Shown here: positions 1 through 9,487 of the stretch, piece by piece | Numbering within the stretch: position 1 is the first letter of the stretch | How the letters are laid out: each line of letters starts with the position of its first letter | Assembly: GCA_013420905.1 (NCBI GenBank) | Contig: JAAXNY010000021.1 | Coordinates: 186,001-250,000 of the forward strand | Source: Collybia mongolica | Taxonomy: Eukaryota > Basidiomycota > Agaricomycetes > Agaricales > Clitocybaceae | DNA length: 64,000 nucleotides | Direction: 5' to 3' | Translations under genes and position numbers: made by a program | The notes under the pieces: model-generated | Database searches by the model: none | Seen by the model: only the letters and a program-made list of their open reading frames with translations | What the model was told of the DNA's origin: nothing

Positions 1-335
1 TACCTTTCAAGTTTTAAGCCCAATATACGGGCATTCGCTGCTGGATTTGAGCATTTTGGTCACTCTAAGTCTGCCCGTCAATTTCTTTGTCAGCTCATGT
101 ATGATACGCATCTTTCCTGCCATTACTCCGATTGTTTTTTCGAGAAATCCTTCCTCCTTGTTGGTGAAAACGTTGCTGGGGCGTTCCTGTTAGATCCTTA
201 TACATGATTTATTCTACAATCGGTCCTTGACACGTAGAGCCCAAGATTCCGCACCGTTCTTTCATACCGTCCATCTCCTTCGTTTTACTTTAGGTACAAC
301 CGATCAAGGACGCTAATGCTCTCTTCTTTGTATAG

Positions 336-560
336 CTCCAGAATGCGGACACAAATATCGACAGGGCATCAGGGACGATCAAGAAAATGATTCATCAGTG
401 CGTATCGTCTCCCCTTTCCATTTACTCCCTTCTTTGTTGCTCGTAGAGCCGACACTGATGCGCTTCCAGGATGTACAAGCAACGGGTCATGCTTAGCGCG
501 ATCGGTGTTTTCTTGGTCCTCTTGGTCATCACGATCCTCTACTTCAAGATCGTGCGATAA
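336..560 (+). CDS. 3' end of a SNARE-like tail-anchored protein gene
   Basis: The last two exons of a plus-strand gene can be read here. Exon 336-397 follows an acceptor ending TATAG and gives LQNADTNIDRASGTIKKM, the heptad pattern of a SNARE coiled coil. A 72-bp intron (398-469, GTGCGT..CAG) follows. The last exon 470-560 encodes a basic stretch (MYKQR), about 19 hydrophobic residues and a short tail YFKIVR, which is the C-terminal anchor of a SNARE. The charge pattern is closest to Vti1- or Syntaxin6/8-type (Qb/Qc) SNAREs of Golgi and endosome fusion. I cannot choose between them. Upstream exons are not resolved: positions 1-210 are open in one plus frame but show no recognisable domain. 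Confidence 0.6.
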
Positions 561-1548
561 ACCCTACGCCCCTAGTAGGTATTCATGCGTGTGTTCGTGG
601 GAGCCGGTGAGATGAGAGGATGCGGCGAGGATGCTTGAGGCGAGAAGTGGCTCTGAGCTTTTTCTTTTTCTTCCCCTGCGATGCAGAAAGAACGAGTGGC
701 CCCGCGCATGGGCCCTGTTCATTACACTTGGAACATTGGATTCTTGGACCGATCCGGATCATATCACCCATCCGGCAGTCTAAGGTTGACATCGCTGGGA
801 AATTCGATGAGCGGCTTGCTCCTTCCCTACGCATCTATGTATATCTACATATGATGCTCGTTTTCCCACCAGCAATCTTGGACTCGTACTACATCTTTCT
901 CGACCTACCCTGCCAATTATTTGTACCCGCGGACGCTTCCTCAGAATTATTTGTATCCTGATCTCGCTATTCCCTTCACTGGCCTCCACCGATCCTTGAC
1001 AACTCCTGTTCTATATTTTTTGAACGCGCATCTATCTATAGATATACTTATCTGTCGATGATACCGTCATCTAGCAATCCACATGTCCTGCTACATAGAC
1101 TTGTGACCATCCCCTCTATTGGGAAAACCCTCTATAGTATGGAGGGGTCGGTCATTGGTCTACGGGCCAGTGCGACATTCGTATTTGAGTGTAGTGCTGG
1201 CATGTTCTGGTTACGCGGATCACTACACCTGCTACGGTGTGTACACTGCTCAATGCGCGATGCGGCGTGGGTCCGCGATAGCTGTCGTGCGCGCGACGCT
1301 CACCTCTTGATCTAATTTGCTTAGACTTGGCGCTAACCGCATCATGTTTCCAACTGCGATGTTTGCGGGACAGTTTCTATCAAAGAGTAAACATGAGGTT
1401 GGTTGGCACGGGGTATTACGGGCTCATTGGTCCCTGGTGTTGATAAACAGTTGATGAGGCCGGCGCTTTTTATACGGGCTTACATCCTGAAATCATAGGT
1501 CTATCTATACACGACTACTCGGCTCATAGGCCATTTCTCCAACCCACC
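561..1548. other. Intergenic stretch, no gene seen
   Basis: Only short overlapping ORFs without motifs are present. This stretch holds the presumed 3' flanks of the SNARE-like gene and of the convergent first HET gene. Confidence 0.5.
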
Positions 1549-3150
1549 TCATTTGTATAGTCGACCGTCTGCATCGCCAAAAATAACCACTTTCTCCTCT
1601 TCCCATCCGCTAGATACCTCCACTGGCACCGCGGCCATCCCCACCTTTTTCCATCTATCGCCCTGCGGTTCAAGCAGCATGACCAGAGTGTTTTGCGCGA
1701 ATACGAACCTCGGAATAGCGGCCGAAGAGATTAGGGCGACTGTTCCGAGTTTAATGGCGTGTGAACCGGCGCTGCCTGACAAGAACACCTCGTTCCCTCC
1801 CATCTTTCCCGCGAAACTGAACCCTAAAAAATTCTCCGTGACTTCCGAGATCTCGTCAACCTTCACTGCAGAAAGAGGAGCGATGATTGTTAAAGCGCCA
1901 CCATCGTCTAACATACCCGTGGGCGCGTTCGACAGATACCAGATTAGTTTCTCAGTGAGAACGCGGGCCTCGATGATATCCTGTGATGTCTGGATTGACG
2001 GGACATCTTGGATTTTGGAAGTCGGCAGGAGGGGAATGAGACTTGGTGATTTTATTGACGCAGCTAGCCATGTAGCCTTTCGTCTAATCTTCATCGACTT
2101 TTGCAGAAGAGCTACGAGGGCCTCGTTCCGCGTTTTATACTCCGCAGGGTCGAGCTGCACACCAAACAAACCCATAATACTAAAGACCGTATCACGGTCC
2201 TTCGCCGAAGTCCGCATCATCGCAGAGCGCCAGATCGAGCTCTCGAGCTCCTCGTTCTTCTCCCTGTCATTTTCCCGCTCATCTTCGCTCATGTGTAGGT
2301 AATAGGCCTTTGTCAGACAGTTGATTAGGGACAACGGTGCCTCCCGCGAGTCGGAAAACATGGGAAGGAAAGATACTACTTCCTCTTGCCCTGTAGCAGC
2401 GTATCCGTCGCCAGAGAATGGTTTCAGGAAGGGTGCAAACTTGGTTTTGCTGAGACTGTATGTGATGACCTCACCAAGTCCTAATACCCCATACGGACCG
2501 TTGATATCTATCATGGAGCGCAGGCATCCACCCGTGAGGGCTCCCGGCCCCCGCGTCCATTTGAATATGCAGTAAACACGCCGCGGAAGCAGGGCTTCCT
2601 GCAGAGTCCATGATCGGTTGATCCACGTTGTTGTCTCGTCCACCCCAACTAAACCTCCCACACCTCCCAGAAGCACTACACAGCCGCTACAGTTCCTGTA
2701 GATACTCGCCATGTTCTGGATCTGCCAATTTTTATCCTCCCTGTTCGTTTGCATGATGCAGAATTTATCTATCCAGATATAACGTGTGCCGCGGTCTAAT
2801 GTGGTAACGCATAGTAGCCGAAAGACATCGATGTTGAACCGATCACCATCGGTGGCGCCCTCGATAGCAAAGGAATCTGATGTTTGCGACTTGCGATTTC
2901 CTTTCCAGACATACGAGGTCGCCACGTAGGGGAACGTGTGGATGGCATCTAGGGAATTCCATTCGACGACTCGTATAGTGTTTTCATTGCAGCATGCTTG
3001 GCAATCGATCAATCGGAAGGATTTTGGGGTGGCGAAACCCTCTACACTCAGCGTCTTCCCTGCAACTTCGATAAGAGGCCATTCGAAGGATTTGCGACAA
3101 TCTTCTGATGATATGGAAGACGATGTCGGCAAGACGAGCTCAGAAGACAT
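1549..3150 (-). CDS. HET-domain protein, copy A (533 aa, intact)
   Basis: This single-exon gene encodes a heterokaryon-incompatibility (HET) domain protein. HET proteins trigger cell death after fusion of unlike hyphae or take part in other innate-type responses in fungi. The domain covers about residues 70-200. Recognisable blocks in order are ATSYVWKG, YIWIDKFCIMQT, EDKNWQIQNM followed by IYRNCSG, and WINRSWTLQEALLP. The remaining C-terminal 330 residues match no domain I know. The ATG at 3150 was chosen because copy B starts identically (MSSELVLPTSSS) and homology between the copies weakens soon upstream. Copy B lies 990 bp away in the same orientation. The first 190 or so residues are almost the same in both copies, while the middle differs strongly. 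Confidence 0.88.
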   Translation of the reverse strand: MSSELVLPTSSSISSEDCRKSFEWPLIEVAGKTLSVEGFATPKSFRLIDCQACCNENTIRVVEWNSLDAIHTFPYVATSYVWKGNRKSQTSDSFAIEGATDGDRFNIDVFRLLCVTTLDRGTRYIWIDKFCIMQTNREDKNWQIQNMASIYRNCSGCVVLLGGVGGLVGVDETTTWINRSWTLQEALLPRRVYCIFKWTRGPGALTGGCLRSMIDINGPYGVLGLGEVITYSLSKTKFAPFLKPFSGDGYAATGQEEVVSFLPMFSDSREAPLSLINCLTKAYYLHMSEDERENDREKNEELESSIWRSAMMRTSAKDRDTVFSIMGLFGVQLDPAEYKTRNEALVALLQKSMKIRRKATWLAASIKSPSLIPLLPTSKIQDVPSIQTSQDIIEARVLTEKLIWYLSNAPTGMLDDGGALTIIAPLSAVKVDEISEVTENFLGFSFAGKMGGNEVFLSGSAGSHAIKLGTVALISSAAIPRFVFAQNTLVMLLEPQGDRWKKVGMAAVPVEVSSGWEEEKVVIFGDADGRLYK

Positions 3151-4037
3151 CCTCCAGTCTGACGTTGATAAGGACGAATTGTTCTGTGGCTGTTTGGCCT
3201 CGTGGTGATTCTGTTATCCGATATCCCCGGAAATGCTCTGGGTGGACGAGCCGGAGTGTTCAGAGATCATTAACGGATGGTGTCTGGAACGAAAGCAATT
3301 TTAATCAATATGAGGAGAGAAAATAGAGAAAAATATGTAACCGGGAACCTCGCCACCGCCACTAGAGTCTAGGAAGTGTCCTCCGACAATCACCCAGCTG
3401 AGGAGAACGACATTACCTATAAAGAGAGGGGAGTCGGAGTTCAGTGGGTAAGAGGGCAAAGGGCAAGCTTCAGAGAAGTAAATGAATCCTACAACGTGTA
3501 GGCTCTATCGTCTCGATCCCATACCTCAGTTAACGAATTACGGTGATATTACGGCGAGGGTAAACTGACATAGGCGAAGTCCATCGCGTCCAGCACCACG
3601 TCAGTGTAACGAAGTGAGACGTCTCTGAACATTCATTGTATTCATTCTTGAGGCCTTCATGTATGACGTTCAATGCAGATGAGATGGGGGCACGGAGGAA
3701 ATGGAAAAGTTGAGTCACATGGGGTGGGTTGTCATGTGCGCACGTGCCTGATTGATGACATCATCAACCAGTTCTTCTCGAGCGTTCTGTTGAGTGCCGC
3801 GTTAGCGTATGGCTGGCCATCCATCATGCCGGCCCGCAACTCACCTCACATTTATGGATTACAACAACTCGCTTTTCATGTGTTTTATATGTAGCAGGTT
3901 ACACAACGGGGGCGCCCACGCGTCACATGGAGGGCCCTCGAACTCAGCAAACATTATATGGACACGACACTCAAATTCATATAATCTGGACCCTGTTGGT
4001 ACATTATTTGACTTAGACGTCATGACTCTAACTCAAC
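3151..4037. other. Spacer between the two HET genes
   Basis: The first 80 bp or so upstream of copy A (3151-3230) resemble the corresponding stretch upstream of copy B (5640-5720), so the duplication includes some 5' flank. The rest has only short ORFs and no recognisable gene. Confidence 0.6.
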
Positions 4038-4139
4038 TCAGTTGTATAGTCGAGCATCTGCATCGCCAACAATAACCACTTTCCTCTCTTCCCATCCGTT
4101 TGGTACTTCCTCTGGTAAAGCAGCCATCCCTACCTTTTT

Positions 4140-5639
4140 CTACCTATAGCCCTGTAGTTTAAGAAGCATGATTAAGGTGTTTTGTGCGAATACAAACCTC
4201 GGAATAGCCGCTGAAGAAATTAGGGTGACAGTTCCGAGTCTAATGGCGTGCGAACCCGCGCTGCCTGACAGGAACACCTCGTTCCCTCCAATCTTTCCTG
4301 AGAAACTGAACCCTAAATGGTTGCCCTTTGACTCTGAGATCTCATCAACCTTCACTGCAGAAAGAGGTGCGACGATTGTCAAAGCGCCACCATCATCTAG
4401 CACAGCCGTAGGTGCATTTGACAGATACCAGATTAATTTCTCAGTGAGAACACGAGCCTCTATAACATCCTGCGATGTTTGAACCAAAGGAACACCTTGG
4501 ATTTTAGAAGTCGGCAGGAGCGGGATGAGACTCGGTGATTTTATTGATGCGGCTAACCAGGTGGCTTTACGCCCAGTCTCCATCATCTTTTTTAGCAAAG
4601 CGATGAGCGTCTCATGTTGTGTTTTATACTTCGCTGGATCCAGGCGCACTCCGAAAAGGCCCATGATGCTGAAGACCGTGTCAAGTTCCTTTGCAGAAGT
4701 TCGCATCATAGCGCAACGCCAGATGGTGGCTTGGAGTTCATCATCATCTTCCCATTCCTTCTCCATTTTGACGTGGTTCATACCTATGCTGCTGCTCTTC
4801 ATTAGGGCGTTAGTCGAAGACAACGGCGCCTCTCGTGAGTGAGAGAACACGGAGAGGAAAGATACTGCCTCTTCTGCTCCTGTTTTTGCAAATCTGTCCC
4901 CAGAGAAAGGTTTCAAGAAGGGTGCGAATTTTGTTGGGCTGAGACTGAACGTGATGAGGTGCCAAAGGTTCAATACTCCGTACGAGCCATTAATGTCTAT
5001 CATGGAGCACAGACATCCACCGGAGAGTGACCCCGGACCTCGGGTCCAGTCAAAAATGCAATAAAAGTCCTGTGGGAGTAGAGCTTCTTGGAGAGTCCAA
5101 GATCGGTTTATCCACGTTGTTGTCTCGTCCACACCAACTAAACCTCCCACACCTCCTAGAAGCACCACACACCCGCTACAGTTCCTATAGGTATCCGCCA
5201 TGTTTTGAATTTGCCAATTTTTATCCTCCCTGTTCGTCTGCATGATGCAGAATTTATCTATCCAGATATAACGTGTGCCGTGGTCTAATGTGGTAACGCA
5301 TAGTAGCCGAAAGACATCGATGTTGAACCGATCACCATCGGTGGCGCCCTCGATAGCAAAGGAATCTGATGTTTGCGACTTGCGATTTCCTTTCCAGACA
5401 TACGAGGTCGCCACGTAGGGGATCGTATGGATGACATCTAGGGAATTCCATTCGACGACTCGTATGGTGTTTTCATTGCAGCATGCTTGGCAATCGATCA
5501 ATCGGAAGGATTTTGGGGTGGCGAAACCCTCTACACTCAGCGTCTTCCCTGCAACTTCGGTAAGAGGCCAATCGAAGGATTTGCGACAATCTTCTGATAA
5601 TATGGAAGACGATGTCGGCAAGACAAGCTCAGAAGACAT
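4140..5639 (-). CDS. HET-domain protein, copy B, truncated by one stop codon
   Basis: This is a tandem paralogue of copy A with the same HET blocks (YIWIDKFCIMQT, SWTLQEALLP). The reading frame stops at a TAG at 4140-4142, where copy A has TGG (Trp in DRWKKVG). Beyond that stop the same frame stays open and stays similar to copy A (KKVGMAALP..) until a TGA at 4038-4040. One substitution has therefore removed the last 34 or so codons. The HET domain is untouched, so the protein may still work. Residues 1-190 or so are nearly identical to copy A, but the segment after the HET domain is clearly diverged. That pattern suggests gene conversion or selection rather than a uniformly recent duplication. 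Confidence 0.85.
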   Translation of the reverse strand: MSSELVLPTSSSILSEDCRKSFDWPLTEVAGKTLSVEGFATPKSFRLIDCQACCNENTIRVVEWNSLDVIHTIPYVATSYVWKGNRKSQTSDSFAIEGATDGDRFNIDVFRLLCVTTLDHGTRYIWIDKFCIMQTNREDKNWQIQNMADTYRNCSGCVVLLGGVGGLVGVDETTTWINRSWTLQEALLPQDFYCIFDWTRGPGSLSGGCLCSMIDINGSYGVLNLWHLITFSLSPTKFAPFLKPFSGDRFAKTGAEEAVSFLSVFSHSREAPLSSTNALMKSSSIGMNHVKMEKEWEDDDELQATIWRCAMMRTSAKELDTVFSIMGLFGVRLDPAKYKTQHETLIALLKKMMETGRKATWLAASIKSPSLIPLLPTSKIQGVPLVQTSQDVIEARVLTEKLIWYLSNAPTAVLDDGGALTIVAPLSAVKVDEISESKGNHLGFSFSGKIGGNEVFLSGSAGSHAIRLGTVTLISSAAIPRFVFAQNTLIMLLKLQGYR

Positions 5640-6692
5640 CCTTCTGTCTGACGTTGATAAGGACGAATTGTTCTGTGCTTGTTTAACCTTGCGGCGGTTT
5701 TGATATCAGAAATCCGGGAAATGGCGTATGTGGGGGCGTTGGAGCACTCTAGGTGCCTAGTTTTTTTAATGGCTCTTGGAATGAAAAGTAAATTCAATCA
5801 ATACGAAAGAACTAGAAAATAAAGCAAAGTGCATTTCCATGCTTTTCGCCACGGGCATGGGAATATGTCTTCTGGTACATTATCTATGAGGAGAGGGGAC
5901 AGGATCTGTTGTCCAGTATCGGTATGTTATCAGCAGTGGAGCAGGGTGGGGCTACACATCTGTTAATAGTGGACTGGAATCAGAATCATGGGGCTTTGAG
6001 CATTACAGAAAAGTTAATATCAGAGTGACACTCACTATATCAGATGCTGGAGCTAACCACGTCATTCGTCCTCTGCCTTGCAACTGAATACGACTTGCCT
6101 TGTGCATATTTCCACACTTCTTGCTTAGTGTGGTGGTAGTGCTCAGGTCCAATTAACAAAACGAGGAGGAAAGAGTTGGATAAACAAGTATCACGCGCCA
6201 CAATGGAGCAGATTTGATCCGGTGCCTTGACACCAACCACATGCATCGGTATCGGTGAAAGTTGGAAAGTAGAGGCAACCTGTGGCAAGCTACGTGAGTG
6301 GAAGTCCTTGCAATATATAAAGTCCACTATCTACAATGGCCATAAGTAACATTTGAACTATAACCATCAATCAGTTTTTGTCTATCTCCTCTGGCCTATA
6401 TGGGCTGGCTTGAACACTTGTAATGGCCGGATAGTGTCTGTGAATTTTAGTGTTGGGATGTTTGTGTCAAGTCACTTGATATATTATGTCTTACATGTTC
6501 TGGGAGGACAACCCCATTTGAACAGGTAGGTAAGCTACAATGTAGCATACCATACAGTCTGCTAGAGCTTCTTTTAACTGCTGCCAAATATATACAACTA
6601 CATGTAGTCATACCATGCAAATCCACTGGACATGTAGACCATGCACAGCCAAATGAGTCAAGCAGCCAGCTATGGGTTATGGCATGGCATAC
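5640..6692. other. Spacer, no confident gene
   Basis: A 95-codon minus-strand ORF (6040-6327) is open but matches nothing I recognise. The stretch ends at the TA target of the Tc1 element. Confidence 0.45.
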
Positions 6693-6903
6693 AGTGGCTC
6701 AAAAAACTGCCCCAATGTTTGTACATTTTTGAAAGATCAATATGGTATGAAGTGCTGACATAAGCAGGGGACCTGGGGTAATTATGTAAGATACTATGAC
6801 ATCGTGGCTTTCCAATGGACCCTGGATCATGTGATTTGGATCAAAACCCATTAAGCTATAGGCCAAACAAAATGATTACTCATTGGGGCAGTTTTTTGAC
6901 CCT
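6693..6903 (+). repeat. Left terminal inverted repeat of the Tc1 element
   Basis: This is an inverted match to 8088-8299 with about five visible mismatches. The motif CAAAAAACTGCCCCAAT occurs at the outer end (from 6701) and again, inverted, at the inner end (about 6881-6898). Each repeat is thus itself bounded by an inverted pair. Confidence 0.9.
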
Positions 6904-6918
6904 CTATTAATTTTCTAT

Positions 6919-7938
6919 CTAATACTTTGTATGACCACCTTTTGCCTTTATAACTGCTTGTATCCGCCTGGGAATACTTTCTATCAGGTTTTGGCATACC
7001 TCTGGTGGAATTTCACCCCACTCTTCAGCCAATCTATCCCACAACTCATGTACTCCTTTGGGTGGTGTCGGATATTCTTTAAGACGGCACTTGAGATGTT
7101 CCCAAAGGTGTTCTATTGGATTCATGTCAGGGGATTGGGCAGGCCAGCCAAGGACTTGAATGTTGTTGTCTTCAAACCACTGTGTGGCCAGTCCAGATGT
7201 GTGTTTGGGGTCGTTATCTTGCTGAAAGTAGCGCTCGCCATCCACCATTTCCAACTTCTCAAAACTTTCCTGAACTCCACTCTCCAAAATTTCACAGTAT
7301 TGAACCTTGTCCATGTTCCCCTGCACCTCTATGAGCTTTCCCACTCCATTCCACCCCATACAACCCCATACCATGAGGTTTCCTCCTCCTCCATGTTTGA
7401 CAGTAGGTGATGTTGTTCTATCAGATGGTGGTTCTCCCCTTTGTTTCCAGACATAAACCTTTCCATCTGACCCAATCCTATTGATTTTGGTCTCATCTGT
7501 CCATAGAACCCTTTTCCAGTCCTCCACAGTCCAGCTTTCATGATATTTTGCAAACTGGAGACGCCGGATGCGATGGGCTCGTTTGAGAAGAGGAGCTTTC
7601 CTCTTTGTAGCAGCATAAAATTGATTTTCCTTGAGTGCATTTCTGACTGTCTGGGGTGTGACAGGATTGGGGATGATGCCATTGATGAATTGGGTAGCCT
7701 GAACTGCATTATCAAGCTTCCCTGACTTGATTTGACGAATAATTGACTGTTTGTCACGAACAGACAGCTTGGAGGGGCGGCCACCAAGGTTGTTTTCTTT
7801 GTTTCCATCCACATCTTTGCTGATCCTACTGATGGTACCCTTCCCTAGACCAGTTTTCTCCTTGATTTGACGCTGAGAATAGCCCTCATTGAGGAGAGAA
7901 ACAACAGTATTGTGCTGAGCAGTAGAAATGGCTTTCAT
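6919..7938 (-). CDS. Tc1-type DD34E transposase (339 aa)
   Basis: This DDE transposase catalyses cut-and-paste transposition of the surrounding element. Residues 1-50 or so form a first helix-turn-helix (QRQIKEKTGLGKGTISRI). A GRPSKL minor-groove hook and a second helix-turn-helix ending VTPQTVRNALKE follow at about 52-110. The catalytic core shows WTDETKI (first Asp), FQQDNDPKHTS (second Asp) and DMNPIEHLWEHLK (Glu). There are 34 residues between the second Asp and the Glu, the Tc1 spacing. The length is normal for the family and there is no stop or frameshift. The ORF fills the space between the two long inverted repeats. Confidence 0.95.
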   Translation of the reverse strand: MKAISTAQHNTVVSLLNEGYSQRQIKEKTGLGKGTISRISKDVDGNKENNLGGRPSKLSVRDKQSIIRQIKSGKLDNAVQATQFINGIIPNPVTPQTVRNALKENQFYAATKRKAPLLKRAHRIRRLQFAKYHESWTVEDWKRVLWTDETKINRIGSDGKVYVWKQRGEPPSDRTTSPTVKHGGGGNLMVWGCMGWNGVGKLIEVQGNMDKVQYCEILESGVQESFEKLEMVDGERYFQQDNDPKHTSGLATQWFEDNNIQVLGWPAQSPDMNPIEHLWEHLKCRLKEYPTPPKGVHELWDRLAEEWGEIPPEVCQNLIESIPRRIQAVIKAKGGHTKY

Positions 7939-8087
7939 GATGGTGGTAAGAGGTCAAGAAGATGATTGAACCAATTCCAACATGTCAAATTGATACAAAT
8001 AAAGTCACATGACATTGTTTATTCTTCCCACAGTCCATAATGTTCTTGCATTGGATCATAAATGCCAGAATAATGGAAAATAAGATA

Positions 8088-8299
8088 AGGGTCAAAAAAC
8101 TGCCCCAATGAGTAGCCATTTTGTTTGGCTTATAGCTTAATGGATATTGATCCAAATCACATGATCCAGGGTCCATTGGAAAGCCACGATGTCATAGTAT
8201 CTTACATAATTACCCCAGGTCCCCTGCTTATGTCAGCACTTCATACCATATTGATCTTTCAAAAATGTACAAACATTGGGGCAGTTTTTTGAGCCACTG
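8088..8299 (-). repeat. Right terminal inverted repeat of the Tc1 element
   Basis: This is the partner of the left repeat, with the same CAAAAAACTGCCCCAAT motif at both of its ends in inverted orientation. It abuts the right TA at 8300-8301. Confidence 0.9.
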
Positions 8300-8301
8300 T
8301 A

Positions 8302-8690
8302 TATATACATATATCCTTGGTATGGCCAAAAATTGTTATAGTCAAAGGGATACAAGACATGGCCAATGGGCAGACGGCACACAGACAGATGGCCAACAGA
8401 CATATGGCACATGACCAACGGACAGACAGCACATGGCACATGGCACAGGGCCAATGAACATAGGCACGGATGGTGTATATACTCATAAATGTTATACATA
8501 TTCCTGGACGGACAGCCAATGGACATAGGCATGGACAGTGTATATATTTATAAAAGTTATACATATATTCCTAGACAGACGGCCAACAGGTGCATGGCCA
8601 ATGCATACATGGCCAACTGATACATGGCACATGGTGCACAGACACACAGCATATTCATAGATGTTATTATAAATATTACTATACATTAAT
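8302..8690. repeat. Degenerate low-complexity tandem repeat
   Basis: The stretch is built of variants of GGCCAATGGACAGACGGCACA and of a longer unit of about 66 bp (TGTATATA.. to ..GGCATGGACAG, seen twice around 8470-8600). Copies are too diverged to give a clean period. The Tc1 element sits directly beside it. Confidence 0.55.
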
Positions 8691-9384
8691 TAGGAGGGGC
8701 ATGATCATGAGAAACCTCCCTGCCTGCCAAACTACTGTAGGCAGTAACCTGGACAATGTCATTCCGGATTGCAGTGAGAGCCTTATAAGTAACACCTTGT
8801 GCTTTCAACTTTTCTACCTCAGCCATGTAAAGGCAGTGCAAAGCACCTTTATAGCTGATGCCAAACTGTTCTTGTATGGATGTGACTTTGGCATGTAGAG
8901 ATAACATTTCGCAGTCTGTCAGGTTCTGCTTTGGATAAGATAAAACCTCCATTGTGAATAAAAAGGGTTACCAGATCTGCAGGTACCATCACAGTCCCTT
9001 CTGCCATCATGCTGCCATACACACCAGACAGATTGAATGGCTAAATTGCCATGGAGAAGAATGAGCAAGATGGAGGAAGTGAAATGGTGGAAGGCAACCT
9101 ACTCCTCTGTTGGATGAATCTAAATCCAGATCATGTTGGATTCTCTGCACTGCCAGGGCATGCTTTGTGGCAGATAGCAGACATTTTGGGATAATAATAG
9201 ATTTCCCATCAACCATGTAGGTTGGTATAACTATTGGATTCCCATCTGAATTGACAATAGTTGTATATCCTGAGGGCACCTTCATCATGGATTGGGAGGA
9301 AGTAATCTCAATCAGATGGTGGGTATCAGCCATCTGCATCAAGAACAGCCAATGTAATGCACGTGATATGTCACATGGTCCCAT
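8686..9384 (-). CDS. Uncharacterised two-exon locus
   Basis: Two minus-strand blocks look coding. Block 9384 to about 9115 (MADTHHLIEITSSQ.. to ..LDSSNRG) ends at a GTAGGT donor. Block 8952-8686 contains NLTDCEMLSLHAKV and KLKAQGVTYKALTAI. I could not find one acceptor that joins them cleanly, so the exact model is open. The first block lies head to head with the plus-strand gene starting at 9488, about 100 bp away. I recognise no domain. The locus may belong to a decayed repeat together with its neighbour. Confidence 0.35.
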
Positions 9385-9487
9385 TACATAATGTTGATTT
9401 TTTTTTTTCGATCATGTTGATCTATTCCTGACCCCACACCCCACTGCCGCTACAATCACAGCCATTCCGCCTCAATCCGATATCAAT

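Larger units (their letters stand above)
6693..8299 (-). mobile_element. Complete Tc1/mariner-family DNA transposon (1607 bp)
   Basis: The element is bounded by inverted ends starting CAGTGGCTCAAAAAACTG and is flanked on both sides by TA (6691-6692 and 8300-8301), the target duplication of the Tc1/mariner superfamily. The terminal inverted repeats are unusually long (about 211 bp, 6693-6903 and 8088-8299) and differ at only a handful of positions. They enclose one uninterrupted transposase ORF. Near-identical ends plus an intact ORF suggest a young and possibly active copy. Confidence 0.93.

Noticed and set aside
1..210. Plus-strand frame open for 69 codons at the window edge
   Set aside because: No recognisable motif and no clean join to the SNARE-like exons; could be chance.
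1553..3326. Long ORFs on the plus strand opposite HET copy A
   Set aside because: Shadow frames of the HET gene; the minus-strand protein has a clear domain.
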